Origin: JAYPAN01 sp049597955 | Lineage (GTDB): Bacteria > Pseudomonadota > Alphaproteobacteria > RS24 | Reading direction: 5' to 3' | DNA: 64,000 nt | NCBI GenBank assembly: GCA_049597955.1 | Contig: JBMYND010000002.1 | Span: 1-64,000, forward strand | Part shown: positions 1-9,148 of the stretch, in pieces | Numbering within the stretch: position 1 is the stretch's first letter | Layout: every line of letters begins with the position of its first letter | The notes under the pieces: generated by a model | What the model was told of the DNA's origin: nothing | Databases searched by the model: none | The model's input: only the letters and a program-made list of their open reading frames with translations | Translations under genes and position numbers: made by a program

Positions 1-207
1 CATCAGCACGGCAATGGCGGCGGCAAGCTCGGCGGTGGGGGTCAGCGCGTCAATGTGCGCGTCAATGCGCCCATCAATGCGCCCGTCAATGCGCCCATCA
101 ATGCGAAACAAAAGCGCGACCGCCAGCGCCGCAACCGGCCCGGCCACCAAGCCCATCAGACGGCGGGAGGATATACCGCCTGTCTCGTCATTTGCCTGTT
201 CACTCAT
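1..207 (-). CDS. DASS/SLC13-type anion:sodium symporter, N-terminal fragment
   Basis: Only the first 69 codons lie in the window; the gene continues past the left edge. The N-terminus has a short hydrophilic stretch, then a hydrophobic helix with RRLMGLVAGP, then LTPTAELAAAIAVLM. This arrangement is typical of the first membrane helix and the following region of divalent-anion:Na+ symporters, which take up dicarboxylates or sulfate across the inner membrane. Between the two lies an odd insert, IDGRIDGRIDGRIDAHID, encoded by a 12-bp tandem repeat. The start is the ATG at 205-207, preceded by a G-rich stretch. The substrate cannot be told, and the family call rests on a short fragment. Confidence 0.55.
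   Translation of the reverse strand, partial: MSEQANDETGGISSRRLMGLVAGPVAALAVALLFRIDGRIDGRIDGRIDAHIDALTPTAELAAAIAVLM
45..105. repeat. 12-bp coding tandem repeat, five copies
   Basis: The unit GCGCCCATCAAT / GCGCCCGTCAAT recurs every 12 bp: the (g/a)tcaat core sits at 49, 61, 73, 85 and 97. It lies in frame in the symporter fragment and encodes the repeated tetrapeptide IDGR. Confidence 0.85.
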
Positions 208-306
208 ATTGCCGCTGCGCCCCCCCAATATGCCCCTTAATAGGCAAATGACAGCTTAAAGCGATATGCGTCATGGTTAAAGGGTCGCCGTCGGTTTTCC
301 GGCGCT

Positions 307-1812
307 TTACAAATCCATTTCCATTTGGGTTTTGACTTTGCCTTGATGAACATTGCGGCGGGTCTTGGAGCTGGCATTGCGGCGGGCTGGCGGTCGCGCA
401 CGGCTGGCATGTTTTTCCACCACACGCGCTGACAGACTGCGATGCGCAGCATTGCGGCGAAGACCATGCATGCGGTCGGCGGCTTGGCGACGCGCCCGCG
501 CTTCGTCAATAATCGGCGCCGGATAATCCAGCTTGCCCGGTGCGACCCATGGCGTGTGAATAAGATGGTCGGGCAAATGGGCGATTTCCGGCACCCATTG
601 GCGGATAAAATGCCCATGCGCGTCCTGGTCGCGGCTTTGCTTGAGCGGATTATAGATGCGCAGCGTGTTAATGCCGGTTGTTCCGGACTGCATTTGCGCC
701 TGCGCATAATGAATCCCCGGCTCGTAATCGGTAAATAATCTTGCCAAATGCAAAGCGGTCGGTCGCCAATGCAGCCATAAATGATAAGAGGCAAAGCTCA
801 TCAACATGGCGCGCATCCGAAAATTCAGCCAACCGGTCGCTTGCAATGACCGCATACACGCGTCAATGAAGGGATAGCCGGTTTGCCCGTTTGCCCAAGC
901 GTGGAAACGGCTTTGGTCAAATGCCGCTTCGCGCAAGCCATTATAGGCCGGGTGCATATTTTGAAACTCAATTTCCGGTTCATCCTCAAGCTTTTGGATG
1001 AAATGACAATGCCAGCGCAAGCGGCTTTCAAATGCTTTCAGCGATCCGGCCCATGCCGTGTTAAGGGCCGCCGCCCGTCTTTGCTGGCAGGCATGCAAGA
1101 TTTCGCGAACAGATAATGTGCCATAGGCAATATGCGCGGACAGGCGGGAGCAGGCTTGTGCCGCCGTTAAGGGTGAGGACATGCGTCGCCGATAATGCTC
1201 GCCGCGCGCATGCAGAAAACTGTCGAGCAAGGTCAGCCCTGCTTCGCGTCCACCTTTTTGCCGCTCGGGGCAATCATCTTCCGCCAATGCCAAGGCAGTG
1301 GCATTGGGCAGGTCTTCGCCTTGCACTGAAACCGGCGACAAAGCGGCTGGCGGCGGTGTAAGTTTTTGCAGCATTTCTTTATGCCATGTCGCCGCCCATT
1401 GATTGCGATTATGTGGCCCGCGCACGACGCCATTTTGACGAATTTCATGCCAAGTCACACCCTTGTCGCCGGCCCATATTTTAACCTGCCGGTCGCGTGC
1501 ATAGCTCCAACCATTGCCGGTTTCCTCATGCGACCATAAATGGGTAAAGCCGGTTTCCCGGCGCAAAGCCTCCAGCACTTGCGTGGCCTCGCCAATGCGG
1601 ATAATCAGCCCCTGACCAAGGCCGCCCAGTGCTGTATCAAGCTCGGTGAGGCATTCGCAAAGAAACTCATAATGACGCCGCGCTGCGTCGGGCTGCGCCC
1701 ACATTTCCGGCTCGATAATATAAAGCGGCATAATGGGCCCGCGCGCAGCGGCCATGCTGAGCGGTTTATGGTCAGCAATTCGCAAATCGCGTTTGAACCA
1801 AACAATTTCCAT
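307..1812 (-). CDS. phrB: Deoxyribodipyrimidine photolyase / cryptochrome family protein
   Basis: This 501-residue protein opens with MEIVWFKRDLRIADHKPL, the start of the Rossmann-like antenna-binding domain of photolyases (about residues 1-130). The FAD-binding helical domain follows (about 230-460), with NMHPAYNG, TGYPFIDACMRSL, TGWLNFRMRAML and GINTLRIYNPLKQS, all characteristic of light-driven repair of cyclobutane pyrimidine dimers. The C-terminal 40 residues are basic and low complexity. Length fits the family. It could be a repair enzyme or a cryptochrome-type light sensor; the motifs do not decide. No convincing Shine-Dalgarno site is visible upstream. Confidence 0.9.
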   Translation of the reverse strand: MEIVWFKRDLRIADHKPLSMAAARGPIMPLYIIEPEMWAQPDAARRHYEFLCECLTELDTALGGLGQGLIIRIGEATQVLEALRRETGFTHLWSHEETGNGWSYARDRQVKIWAGDKGVTWHEIRQNGVVRGPHNRNQWAATWHKEMLQKLTPPPAALSPVSVQGEDLPNATALALAEDDCPERQKGGREAGLTLLDSFLHARGEHYRRRMSSPLTAAQACSRLSAHIAYGTLSVREILHACQQRRAAALNTAWAGSLKAFESRLRWHCHFIQKLEDEPEIEFQNMHPAYNGLREAAFDQSRFHAWANGQTGYPFIDACMRSLQATGWLNFRMRAMLMSFASYHLWLHWRPTALHLARLFTDYEPGIHYAQAQMQSGTTGINTLRIYNPLKQSRDQDAHGHFIRQWVPEIAHLPDHLIHTPWVAPGKLDYPAPIIDEARARRQAADRMHGLRRNAAHRSLSARVVEKHASRARPPARRNASSKTRRNVHQGKVKTQMEMDL

Positions 1813-1887
1813 ATTGGAAATCTAAGCCCGGCGGTCTGCTTTGCCACCGTGACTTTTTGTCATTATCGGTTTTATATGCCTGTCCGG

Positions 1888-3084
1888 TCAGGCGGCGAAA
1901 GATGGCAAATCCGGGCGGCGCAATTCGGCGGCCAGACCATTGCCCATCAAATCGATGAAATTATCGGCATAAAAGCCGTTTATATTGTCTTTCGACTGGC
2001 CTTCCAGCGCCGCATTAAAGCGTTTGAGCGGGTCGCGCCCGCCTTCAATATGCGGGAAGTCGGTTGAAAACAAACACATTTCCGGCCCCGAATTGGCGAT
2101 AATCCAACCCACATCCTCATGCGGATAGGGGGCGACGCGCAATTGCCGGCGCGCCAGCTCGGAAGGTTTGGCGGAAAGTTTTTGCAGCCTTTCCTCATTG
2201 CGGTGAAATGCATGAGCGGCAGAATCCATCGCCCGCATCCAAGCCGGCAGCCAATTGGCACCAAGTTCAATCGCGCCCCATTTCAGATTGGGAAATGCGT
2301 CAAACACACCGTCAATAATAAGCGTCGCCAATGCCTGCATGGCGGCATTGGGGATTGGCATATAGCTGACGGAGGTAAAATTCGTGTCACCGCCCTGAAA
2401 ATCCGGCACTGGCGGCAAGCCATTTTCCTTATAGACCGGATTCATCGGTTCTTCGCCGCCCACATGGAACAATATGGGCAGACCAGCTTCCTGTGCCATT
2501 GCCCAAATCGGAAACAGGCCCTTATGGCTTGGCCCATGCTGTTGCGGGCAGCGCGACGGCACCATCAGTGCCTTGGCCCCGTTTTTAATGGCTGTCTGCG
2601 CCAAGGCCGCGCTGCGTTCAAAATCTTCCAGCGGCACATAGGCGACATCGAGCAATCTTTTATCGACACTGCAAAAATCGCGCATCATGCGATTATGGGC
2701 ATCGGCCGCGCCATAGCATAATTCCATATCATCGCCATGGTCGAGGCCGAAATTGCCAAGGCAGAAAGTAGTGAAAACAAGCTGGCTGCTGACGCCAAGC
2801 AAATCCAGCGCGCGCGGCCTGTCGGCGGCCAAAGTCGCGCCCATCGCTTCATGGTTTTTGCGCAGCATGATATTGTCATCGGCTGCTTGGTGATAGCCGG
2901 TTGCGCTTGCCGCTTCGGCGGCGGCGTCCACGCGCCGGTCATATTCGCCGCTGGCGGCTTTGACAAAGGGCAGTTCGCGCAAGCGCGCCAATAGGCGGCT
3001 TTCCAAATAGGCGTCGAGACAGTCACTGCGCTCCATAATATGACTGTCGGCATCATGCACCAGACGATTGCCAATATAACTCAT
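1888..3084 (-). CDS. Amidohydrolase family 2 protein (ACMSD-like metal-dependent hydrolase/decarboxylase)
   Basis: A 398-residue protein of the amidohydrolase_2 family. The N-terminal VHDADSHIME corresponds to the first metal site, ILFHVGGEEP supplies a middle histidine, and CLFSTDFPHIEGGRDP carries the late aspartate. Family members hydrolyse or decarboxylate aromatic or carboxylated substrates; the substrate here is unknown. The second ATG of an ATGATG pair is taken as the start because GGGAG lies about 6 bp before it. It lies downstream of an acyl-CoA synthetase on the same strand, so a catabolic role for a lipid or aromatic compound is an inference. Confidence 0.8.
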   Translation of the reverse strand: MSYIGNRLVHDADSHIMERSDCLDAYLESRLLARLRELPFVKAASGEYDRRVDAAAEAASATGYHQAADDNIMLRKNHEAMGATLAADRPRALDLLGVSSQLVFTTFCLGNFGLDHGDDMELCYGAADAHNRMMRDFCSVDKRLLDVAYVPLEDFERSAALAQTAIKNGAKALMVPSRCPQQHGPSHKGLFPIWAMAQEAGLPILFHVGGEEPMNPVYKENGLPPVPDFQGGDTNFTSVSYMPIPNAAMQALATLIIDGVFDAFPNLKWGAIELGANWLPAWMRAMDSAAHAFHRNEERLQKLSAKPSELARRQLRVAPYPHEDVGWIIANSGPEMCLFSTDFPHIEGGRDPLKRFNAALEGQSKDNINGFYADNFIDLMGNGLAAELRRPDLPSFAA

Positions 3085-3152
3085 CATTTTCTCCCTCGGT
3101 TTCCCCAGGGGAAAATGATAGTCATCCTGCATGCATGGCGCAAGCCGGTCGG

Positions 3153-4979
3153 TTACAGCCTGATTTCGCCTGCATTGATTTGGTCGCGCAATTCACCCGT
3201 CATGGGTTGGCTTGCGCCTTCATCGCGCGGCACCAAATATATTTTGTCGTCCAATTCGTCAAAATTATAGGCTTCGCGTTTCAGCTTGGCTTTTTGAAAT
3301 TTGAATGTGCCTGTGACATCCACCTTCGCCCCGACACGGATAAAACGCGGCACAGCATAGCCCGGCAGATTATCGCGCATATGCGCAATCAGCCCGTCAA
3401 AATCAAGCTTGTCGGCTTGTTTCAGCGTCAGATACAACATGCCGCAACGGCCATCGCGCCCCGGCACTTGCACGCCATAGACGACGGCATCCTCAATTTC
3501 CGGCCATTTCATAATCACGCCTTCAACTTCCGTTGTGGCGACATTCTCGCCCTGCCAGCGAAATGTGTCGCCAATGCGGTCGCCAAATTGGATATGGCCA
3601 TGCGGTTGCAGCACCACAAGGTCGCCGGAATTAAACCATTGGTCGCCCGGCTCAAACACATTGCGGAGAATCTTTTTCTCGCTGGCCTGGGCATCTGTAT
3701 AGCCGTCAAACGGGTTTTGCTCGTTGATTTTCATAATCAGCAAGCCGCTTTCGCCAACCCCCATTTTGTTCATAAAGCCGTTTTCACTGCGCACCGGCGC
3801 ATCAGCATCAACATCAAACTCAACCAAGGCCCAAGCCTTGCCGCCGCCGGGTGACCAGCCAACGGTTTTGTCAAAGTTGAAAATATTAACAAAGCCGGTA
3901 TTGCCCTCTGACGCGCCGTAAAATTCATGGATGCGGTCAATGCCAAAACGCGTCTTAAAGGCCATCCAAATATCGGGGCGCAGCCCATTGCCGAGTATTT
4001 TTGTGACTTTATGGTCGCGGTCATTTTCCGCTTCCGGCAAAGCCAGCAAATAGCGCAGCAATTCGCCAATATAAATGCAGGCCGTGGCTTCAAATTTGCG
4101 GCAATCGTCAAAGAAATTGCTGGCGCTGAATTTGCGCCGCATGGCCAATGTCGCACCGCTGGCCAGGCAACTCCCCCAGCCGACAACCAGCGCCGTGCTG
4201 TGGTAAAAGGGCAGGGCGCAATAATAAATATCATCCTTGCTCAATGTCATCACATTGGCACCAAATTGGATACCGGCGCGGAAAATCTTCATATTGGTGG
4301 TGATGCTGGCTTTTGGCAGGCCGGTTGTGCCGGAGGTGAAAATATAAAAGCAAGCATCGCCCAATGTTCTGATTTTCTCCGGACGGATATTGTCGTCGGG
4401 CATATCTGTCAGCAAAGGTGCCAAATCATCATAATTGCCGGGTGCGCCTTGATGATTTCCGTCAGCAAGATAGAGAAGCTTGCCGCGATAAGTCGTATCC
4501 AGCAAATCTGCAATGCTCTCCATATTTGACAAACATTCCGAACCCACCAGAACCAGTTTCGGGTCAATCAGTTTCAGACTATGCGCGAGGGCTTCATGCG
4601 TCTGTCCGGTATTGACCATGCCGGCAATGGCGCCGAGCTTATTGCAGGCCATAACGCTGATAAGCACTTCCGGTCGGTTTTCAATATTAATCGCCACGCT
4701 GTCGCCATGGCCGACGCCACGGCTGCGGAAATAATGCGCCATTTTATTGATGCGCGTGTTCAGCGCGCCCCAGCTAATGCGCTGGTCTTCATATAAAATC
4801 GCTGCATCATGCGGGCGCTCATCGGCGTGTTTTTCGAGATAATCGACCAGCGATATTTCATCTTCCGGCCGCGATGTCAGCAGCGAACGCAAATGTCCAA
4901 TGGCACCGGGGCGCAATAATAATTTGGCGAAACGCGAAATAAAAGAAAGCGTTGTGATTTTTTGTTCCTGAACTGACAT
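3153..4979 (-). CDS. Long/very-long-chain acyl-CoA synthetase (FATP-like)
   Basis: A 608-residue adenylate-forming enzyme that activates fatty acids with ATP and CoA. The P-loop-like AMP motif YIFTSGTTGLPKAS is near residue 212, EFYGASEGN is the A5 substrate motif, GDRIGDTFRWQGENVATTEVE covers the hinge and A8 region, and GTFKFQKAKLKREAY supplies the C-terminal lysine region. The spacing and the ASEGN motif are those of the SLC27/FATP branch, not E. coli FadD. The N-terminus is hydrophilic with one amphipathic segment. A GGTGGGAAA ribosome site precedes ATG. It shares the strand with the amidohydrolase downstream. Confidence 0.88.
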   Translation of the reverse strand: MSVQEQKITTLSFISRFAKLLLRPGAIGHLRSLLTSRPEDEISLVDYLEKHADERPHDAAILYEDQRISWGALNTRINKMAHYFRSRGVGHGDSVAINIENRPEVLISVMACNKLGAIAGMVNTGQTHEALAHSLKLIDPKLVLVGSECLSNMESIADLLDTTYRGKLLYLADGNHQGAPGNYDDLAPLLTDMPDDNIRPEKIRTLGDACFYIFTSGTTGLPKASITTNMKIFRAGIQFGANVMTLSKDDIYYCALPFYHSTALVVGWGSCLASGATLAMRRKFSASNFFDDCRKFEATACIYIGELLRYLLALPEAENDRDHKVTKILGNGLRPDIWMAFKTRFGIDRIHEFYGASEGNTGFVNIFNFDKTVGWSPGGGKAWALVEFDVDADAPVRSENGFMNKMGVGESGLLIMKINEQNPFDGYTDAQASEKKILRNVFEPGDQWFNSGDLVVLQPHGHIQFGDRIGDTFRWQGENVATTEVEGVIMKWPEIEDAVVYGVQVPGRDGRCGMLYLTLKQADKLDFDGLIAHMRDNLPGYAVPRFIRVGAKVDVTGTFKFQKAKLKREAYNFDELDDKIYLVPRDEGASQPMTGELRDQINAGEIRL

Positions 4980-5046
4980 TTTCCCACCCTGTCAAAAATT
5001 GATGGCTGACACTATGGCGCAAAAGGCGATAAAGCAAGTGCGACAA

Positions 5047-5075
5047 ATAAAAACCGGCTATTTTCCGGCGTTTTT
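5047..5075 (-). terminator. Possible intrinsic terminator after the dipeptidase gene
   Basis: Read on the minus strand, CCGG-AAAATAG-CCGG is flanked by an A-run before and a TTTTTATT run after, just past the dipeptidase stop at 5082. The GC stem is only 4 bp unless A:T pairs extend it, so confidence is limited. Confidence 0.4.
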
Positions 5076-5081
5076 CTCCTT

Positions 5082-6344
5082 TTAAGGGCTTGCCTGACGC
5101 GCATTTTCTGCCAGCCGCAGCAGGCGCAACACATTGCCGCTCCACATTTGCTCAATGGCCTTGTCGGCAATACCGGCGGCGCGCATGCGCGCGGTAATGG
5201 CCGGCAAAGCGGCAATATCATGCAGCCCTTCCACGCCACCGCCGCCATCCCAGTCAAGCCCGATGCCGATATGTGCCGCGCCCATTATGTTACCGGCATG
5301 GAAAATATGTGCCATCACATCATCCAGCGTTGCGTAATCGGGGCGGTATTGGGCATCAAGGGCGCGCCGCGCTTCCAAAAAAGCCTGCGTGTCGGCTTTG
5401 GTTCGCGGCGGGTTTTGCCGCCAATAGCGAAACAGCGCCACCAGCGCAGGGCGTCGGGCCGGGTCAGTGTCGAGTTTTTTCAAATAGCCGGACAGGGAAT
5501 TAATATGCATCACCCCGCCCGAAGCGGCCAATTCGCGCAGCAAGGCGTCATTGACATTGCGCGGATGACCGTAAAGCGCCGCTGCGCCGGAATGGGACAG
5601 AATGACCGGCGTGATTGACAATTTAATCGCCTGTTGCAAAGCGGTGTCATGCGCATGCGACATATCAATAATCATGCCCAGCCTATTGGCGCGCTCTATC
5701 AGTGCCTCGCCCAAGGGCGACAGCCCGCCCCATTTCGGCCCGGCCGGATCGGTGGCACTGTCGGCAAATTGATTATTGGCCATATGCACCAGACCGACCA
5801 TACGCACACCGGCGGCGTAAAATTCGTCAAGAAGGGAAATATCCTCACCCAGCGGATAGGCGTTTTCAATGCTCTTATAAACAATGCGCTTGCCTTGCGC
5901 GGCAATGGCGGCGGCATCATCGGCGCGCAGGGCAGCAGCGAAATCATCGCTATGCGCGTCCAGCATTTTATCTATCAGCCGGTTGCGGTGGCGCGCATGG
6001 GCCAATGCATCGGCATAGCCTTTGGGCGTGAGCGCGCCTTGCGCTGTATATATCACCCAAAAGCCGCCATCCAGCCCGCCTTCGCGCATACGCGGTAAAT
6101 CAACTTGCGCATAATCATAAAGCGCGTCATGGCGACGGGTAATGTCAAAGCCCGGTCGATCCAGCACAATCGGCGTGTCCAAATGCGAATCCAGCACCAA
6201 AAACCGGTCATGGATAGCATCGCTGTTGCTCTGTTTCAGCGGTGCGCATGCGGATATTGCAATGCCGGCCAAAGCAAGGCTGCTTAAAACCCAAACCATG
6301 CGTTTGGCGCGTATCCAATTTATCTGCCGTATTTTTACAACCAT
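5082..6344 (-). CDS. Membrane dipeptidase (peptidase M19, renal dipeptidase-like), probable lipoprotein
   Basis: A 420-residue M19 zinc dipeptidase. The N-terminus has a hydrophobic signal ending in GIAISAC, a lipobox, so the mature protein is probably a lipid-anchored periplasmic or outer-membrane enzyme that cleaves dipeptides. VLDSHLDTPIV carries the HxD metal pair, SIENAYPLGED the bridging Glu, and DMSHAHD and VILSHSGAAAL later histidines. Length fits the family. M16 (position 6299) would also be a plausible start for a shorter signal peptide; neither has a clear ribosome site. Confidence 0.88.
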   Translation of the reverse strand: MVVKIRQINWIRAKRMVWVLSSLALAGIAISACAPLKQSNSDAIHDRFLVLDSHLDTPIVLDRPGFDITRRHDALYDYAQVDLPRMREGGLDGGFWVIYTAQGALTPKGYADALAHARHRNRLIDKMLDAHSDDFAAALRADDAAAIAAQGKRIVYKSIENAYPLGEDISLLDEFYAAGVRMVGLVHMANNQFADSATDPAGPKWGGLSPLGEALIERANRLGMIIDMSHAHDTALQQAIKLSITPVILSHSGAAALYGHPRNVNDALLRELAASGGVMHINSLSGYLKKLDTDPARRPALVALFRYWRQNPPRTKADTQAFLEARRALDAQYRPDYATLDDVMAHIFHAGNIMGAAHIGIGLDWDGGGGVEGLHDIAALPAITARMRAAGIADKAIEQMWSGNVLRLLRLAENARQASP

Positions 6345-6402
6345 AAAGCCAGTGTGCGGCGCAAAGCGTGGCTTGGCAAGTTTTTAGCGCCACATCATCC
6401 GG

Positions 6403-9135
6403 CTAGCCATGGGCGTCATATATGGCGCTGACCATTTGCGTCAGCCGGTCAAGCATGGCCATGCGCGCTTTCAGCGGCTCAATAATTTGGTGTTCCATTT
6501 CGCGGTAATCCGTGCCGTGATTGGCGCTGTAGCTCTCCGGCTCGGCCACATGTGCCAAGGGTTCGCCAGCCGCGCCAAGCGAAAACTCTTCCACGATAAT
6601 GTCAATCGCCGCATTGAAATCAAGCCGCAGCGCATGGCGCAGCACATCTTCATTGCGGTTGCGATTGGATTCGGCAAAACGCGGCACACGCGCCAGTAAA
6701 ACAAGCGCCTCGGAAAGCAGCGCAATACGCACTGCGTGAAGCAAATCCGGCAATAATCTGTCTTGCCCTTCAACGCGCACGCCATTTTCGCCAATCCGAC
6801 CGGTCAGCCGATACAGGTCAATCAAATCATCACGCAGCTTGGCCAGAATATTGCGCACGCCAATGGCACGCCGGCTTTCGCCCAGACTGTCGGCCAAGCG
6901 TCGATAGGGGCGCAAATTATCCGGCTGGAAATCATGATAGGCGCGATCGACCCAGAAATTTTTGTCAAGCAGGCGCCCATAGGCGGATAATGTGTTTAAC
7001 GAGCCGCGCGCCTTGCCGTCCAACACATGGCGCATCAATATTTGCAAGCGCGGCGAGCGGGCATAAATTTCCATAAAGCCTTCGCTGTCCACATTTGCCG
7101 CCGTGCCAAAGCCGGAAATCACATTGGCCAGAAAGCCGGTTTGCTGCATGATGGCATTATGCGGAATGGCGCGAATCTTTGACGGGTCGCGGCGTCCCAT
7201 GCCCGCCTGCACAATCCGTTTGGACGGGCGCGAGCCGGAGACCGGCAGAAGATTGGTGCCGAACATATCCAGCAATTCAATATAATGCGGGTCGAAAAAC
7301 AGTTTTTCATGCCAGGCTTTGAGCGCCAAAAACATATCAAGCGCAAAACTGCTTTCGGCGTAAAACGGGTCATCGACTTCCGCCGCGCTGGCCGGGCGCA
7401 ATTCAGCGCGCAGCAAATTTTTGACAACCGACAGGGCAATTTCCGGATTGGCGAACAGGCGATAGCCATCGCCGCCCTGAAAGCTTGACTGATGCTGCAC
7501 ATGCACGCCCATTTGCCGACATTTATCGCGCGCATAGGCAGAGAAAATAAATTGCTGGCGATTGTCTATTGCACCGCGCGCGCAACCCCGCCCCATCGAC
7601 TCGCCATGCGTGTTGAACATAAGCAGGTCAATGCGGCCATCAAAATGCGATTTGACCAGCTCGGCGATTTTCAACTGCATGCGCTCAATCGCCAGATTGG
7701 CCGCAATCTGACCCATAAAACGTCCGGCATCGGAAAAGCCGGTTTGAATGGCAAGCCGCCCGCGCTGTTCAACATAGCGGCGATAGGCCGGCGTTTCGCA
7801 TAATTGTTCCATCATTTTGGCGCCATGTTCCAAGCCGAAAGTGGTTTCCAGCAAGGGCGAAATATCCAGCCGGTCGGCAATGCCGAATTTATGCGCCAAG
7901 TAAAGCGCCGACATCAGCGTGATGGGTTGCTCGCATTCGGCAATCAGAAACCGTATCGGAACGTCACTGTCGACATGTTTCAAAATCTGCGTCGCCAGCA
8001 TGAATTGACGCCGCGCTGTCGCCATTTCTTCATCGAGATTGACAAAGTTGATTTGCCAGCTTTCCTCGCTGTCAATGCGCTGCCCCAAACGGTCAATCAG
8101 CAGGCGGCTTGGCACATGTTCGCCGGAAGTCAGCACGGCGCGCCCGTCCACCGAGCGCATGGCGTTACGCAATTGCACTGCATTAATCCGCAAGTGTATT
8201 TCGCCCATCCCAAATCCGTGACAGGCCATGTCACCGGCCAGCACCAAAATGTCCAGCGCGGCGTCATCGGTCTCGGCTTTGCCGGCCAGCGAGGCGATTT
8301 CTTCAGCCAAAGCGGCACTGCCGGTCAGCTTGTCGGCGCGTCCGGTCAATTGGTTGGCGGCTTCGACAAAACCGGATTTGGCGCTGTCAATTTTTGCGAA
8401 ATTGGCAATATCTTTGCTGGTCGCCTCGCGCTCAAGCGTCAGACGGGCGGCGATATTGTCGAGCAAGGGTTGACCGGCGCATTGCGCCAGATAAATATCC
8501 AGCGCCCGGCGCTTTTCTTCCAGCCGCAAGCGGAAACTGTCAATCCAGCTAATATCATCGCGCCCGTCCAAATCATAGCCGACCCAGCTTGAGGCCGATA
8601 ACAGGCGCGGGACAATATCGCGGCGCGGCTGCTGCGCCAGCAAGGCACGGGTGACTTGCCGCATGGCGGCGCGGGCATGGGCGACCGCTTGCATGGCTTC
8701 TTCATGTTCGTCCGCCAGCGTTATGCCGCTGCGCGGGGCATAGGCATCGGCAGGGCAGGCCGGTTGATTGGCAACCGCATCTTGGGCAATTTTATGGGCA
8801 TTGTCCCGCTGCATGGCGAAAACCGGATGCGCGGTGAAAACAGCCCCATAAACCGGACGGCTGAAATCCAATTGGCCAATATCAAGCCCGTCAATATTGG
8901 TGGTCGCATCTGTGTCCAGCCCGGATTTGACGCGCAAATAAGCGGTTTGTGCCTGCCATAAATCAACCGAAATATCTTCAATCAGCGTTTCCAATTCCGG
9001 CTGGCTAATTTGGCCTTTATAGAGCTGCTCGGAAAGTTCATCGGCCAGCGCCGAAATCGGGTTAATATCGGCGATGATTTTTCCCTGTTCGCGAAATTCT
9101 GTAAGCCGGGCGATTAAGGCATTTTTCAAAGTCAT
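6403..9135 (-). CDS. ppc: Divergent phosphoenolpyruvate carboxylase
   Basis: A protein of about 910 residues that aligns along its length with bacterial PEP carboxylase (PEP + HCO3- to oxaloacetate). TAHPVF matches the catalytic-histidine motif TAHPTE, PLLETTFGL the metal-site PLFET, GFSDAGRFMG the GYSDSAKDAG motif, NTHGESMGRGC the glycine-rich loop, and GSRPSKR followed by IRAIPHNAIMQQTGF the C-terminal arginine region. Several active-site positions differ and the C-terminal QNTG-like tail is absent. The start is the ATG at 9135, with AGGAG 8 bp upstream inside the end of glk. It is the last gene of the zwf-pgl-edd-glk-ppc operon, which fits anaplerotic feeding from sugar breakdown. Confidence 0.8.
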   Translation of the reverse strand: MTLKNALIARLTEFREQGKIIADINPISALADELSEQLYKGQISQPELETLIEDISVDLWQAQTAYLRVKSGLDTDATTNIDGLDIGQLDFSRPVYGAVFTAHPVFAMQRDNAHKIAQDAVANQPACPADAYAPRSGITLADEHEEAMQAVAHARAAMRQVTRALLAQQPRRDIVPRLLSASSWVGYDLDGRDDISWIDSFRLRLEEKRRALDIYLAQCAGQPLLDNIAARLTLEREATSKDIANFAKIDSAKSGFVEAANQLTGRADKLTGSAALAEEIASLAGKAETDDAALDILVLAGDMACHGFGMGEIHLRINAVQLRNAMRSVDGRAVLTSGEHVPSRLLIDRLGQRIDSEESWQINFVNLDEEMATARRQFMLATQILKHVDSDVPIRFLIAECEQPITLMSALYLAHKFGIADRLDISPLLETTFGLEHGAKMMEQLCETPAYRRYVEQRGRLAIQTGFSDAGRFMGQIAANLAIERMQLKIAELVKSHFDGRIDLLMFNTHGESMGRGCARGAIDNRQQFIFSAYARDKCRQMGVHVQHQSSFQGGDGYRLFANPEIALSVVKNLLRAELRPASAAEVDDPFYAESSFALDMFLALKAWHEKLFFDPHYIELLDMFGTNLLPVSGSRPSKRIVQAGMGRRDPSKIRAIPHNAIMQQTGFLANVISGFGTAANVDSEGFMEIYARSPRLQILMRHVLDGKARGSLNTLSAYGRLLDKNFWVDRAYHDFQPDNLRPYRRLADSLGESRRAIGVRNILAKLRDDLIDLYRLTGRIGENGVRVEGQDRLLPDLLHAVRIALLSEALVLLARVPRFAESNRNRNEDVLRHALRLDFNAAIDIIVEEFSLGAAGEPLAHVAEPESYSANHGTDYREMEHQIIEPLKARMAMLDRLTQMVSAIYDAHG

Positions 9136-9148
9136 GCGCCTGCTCCTC

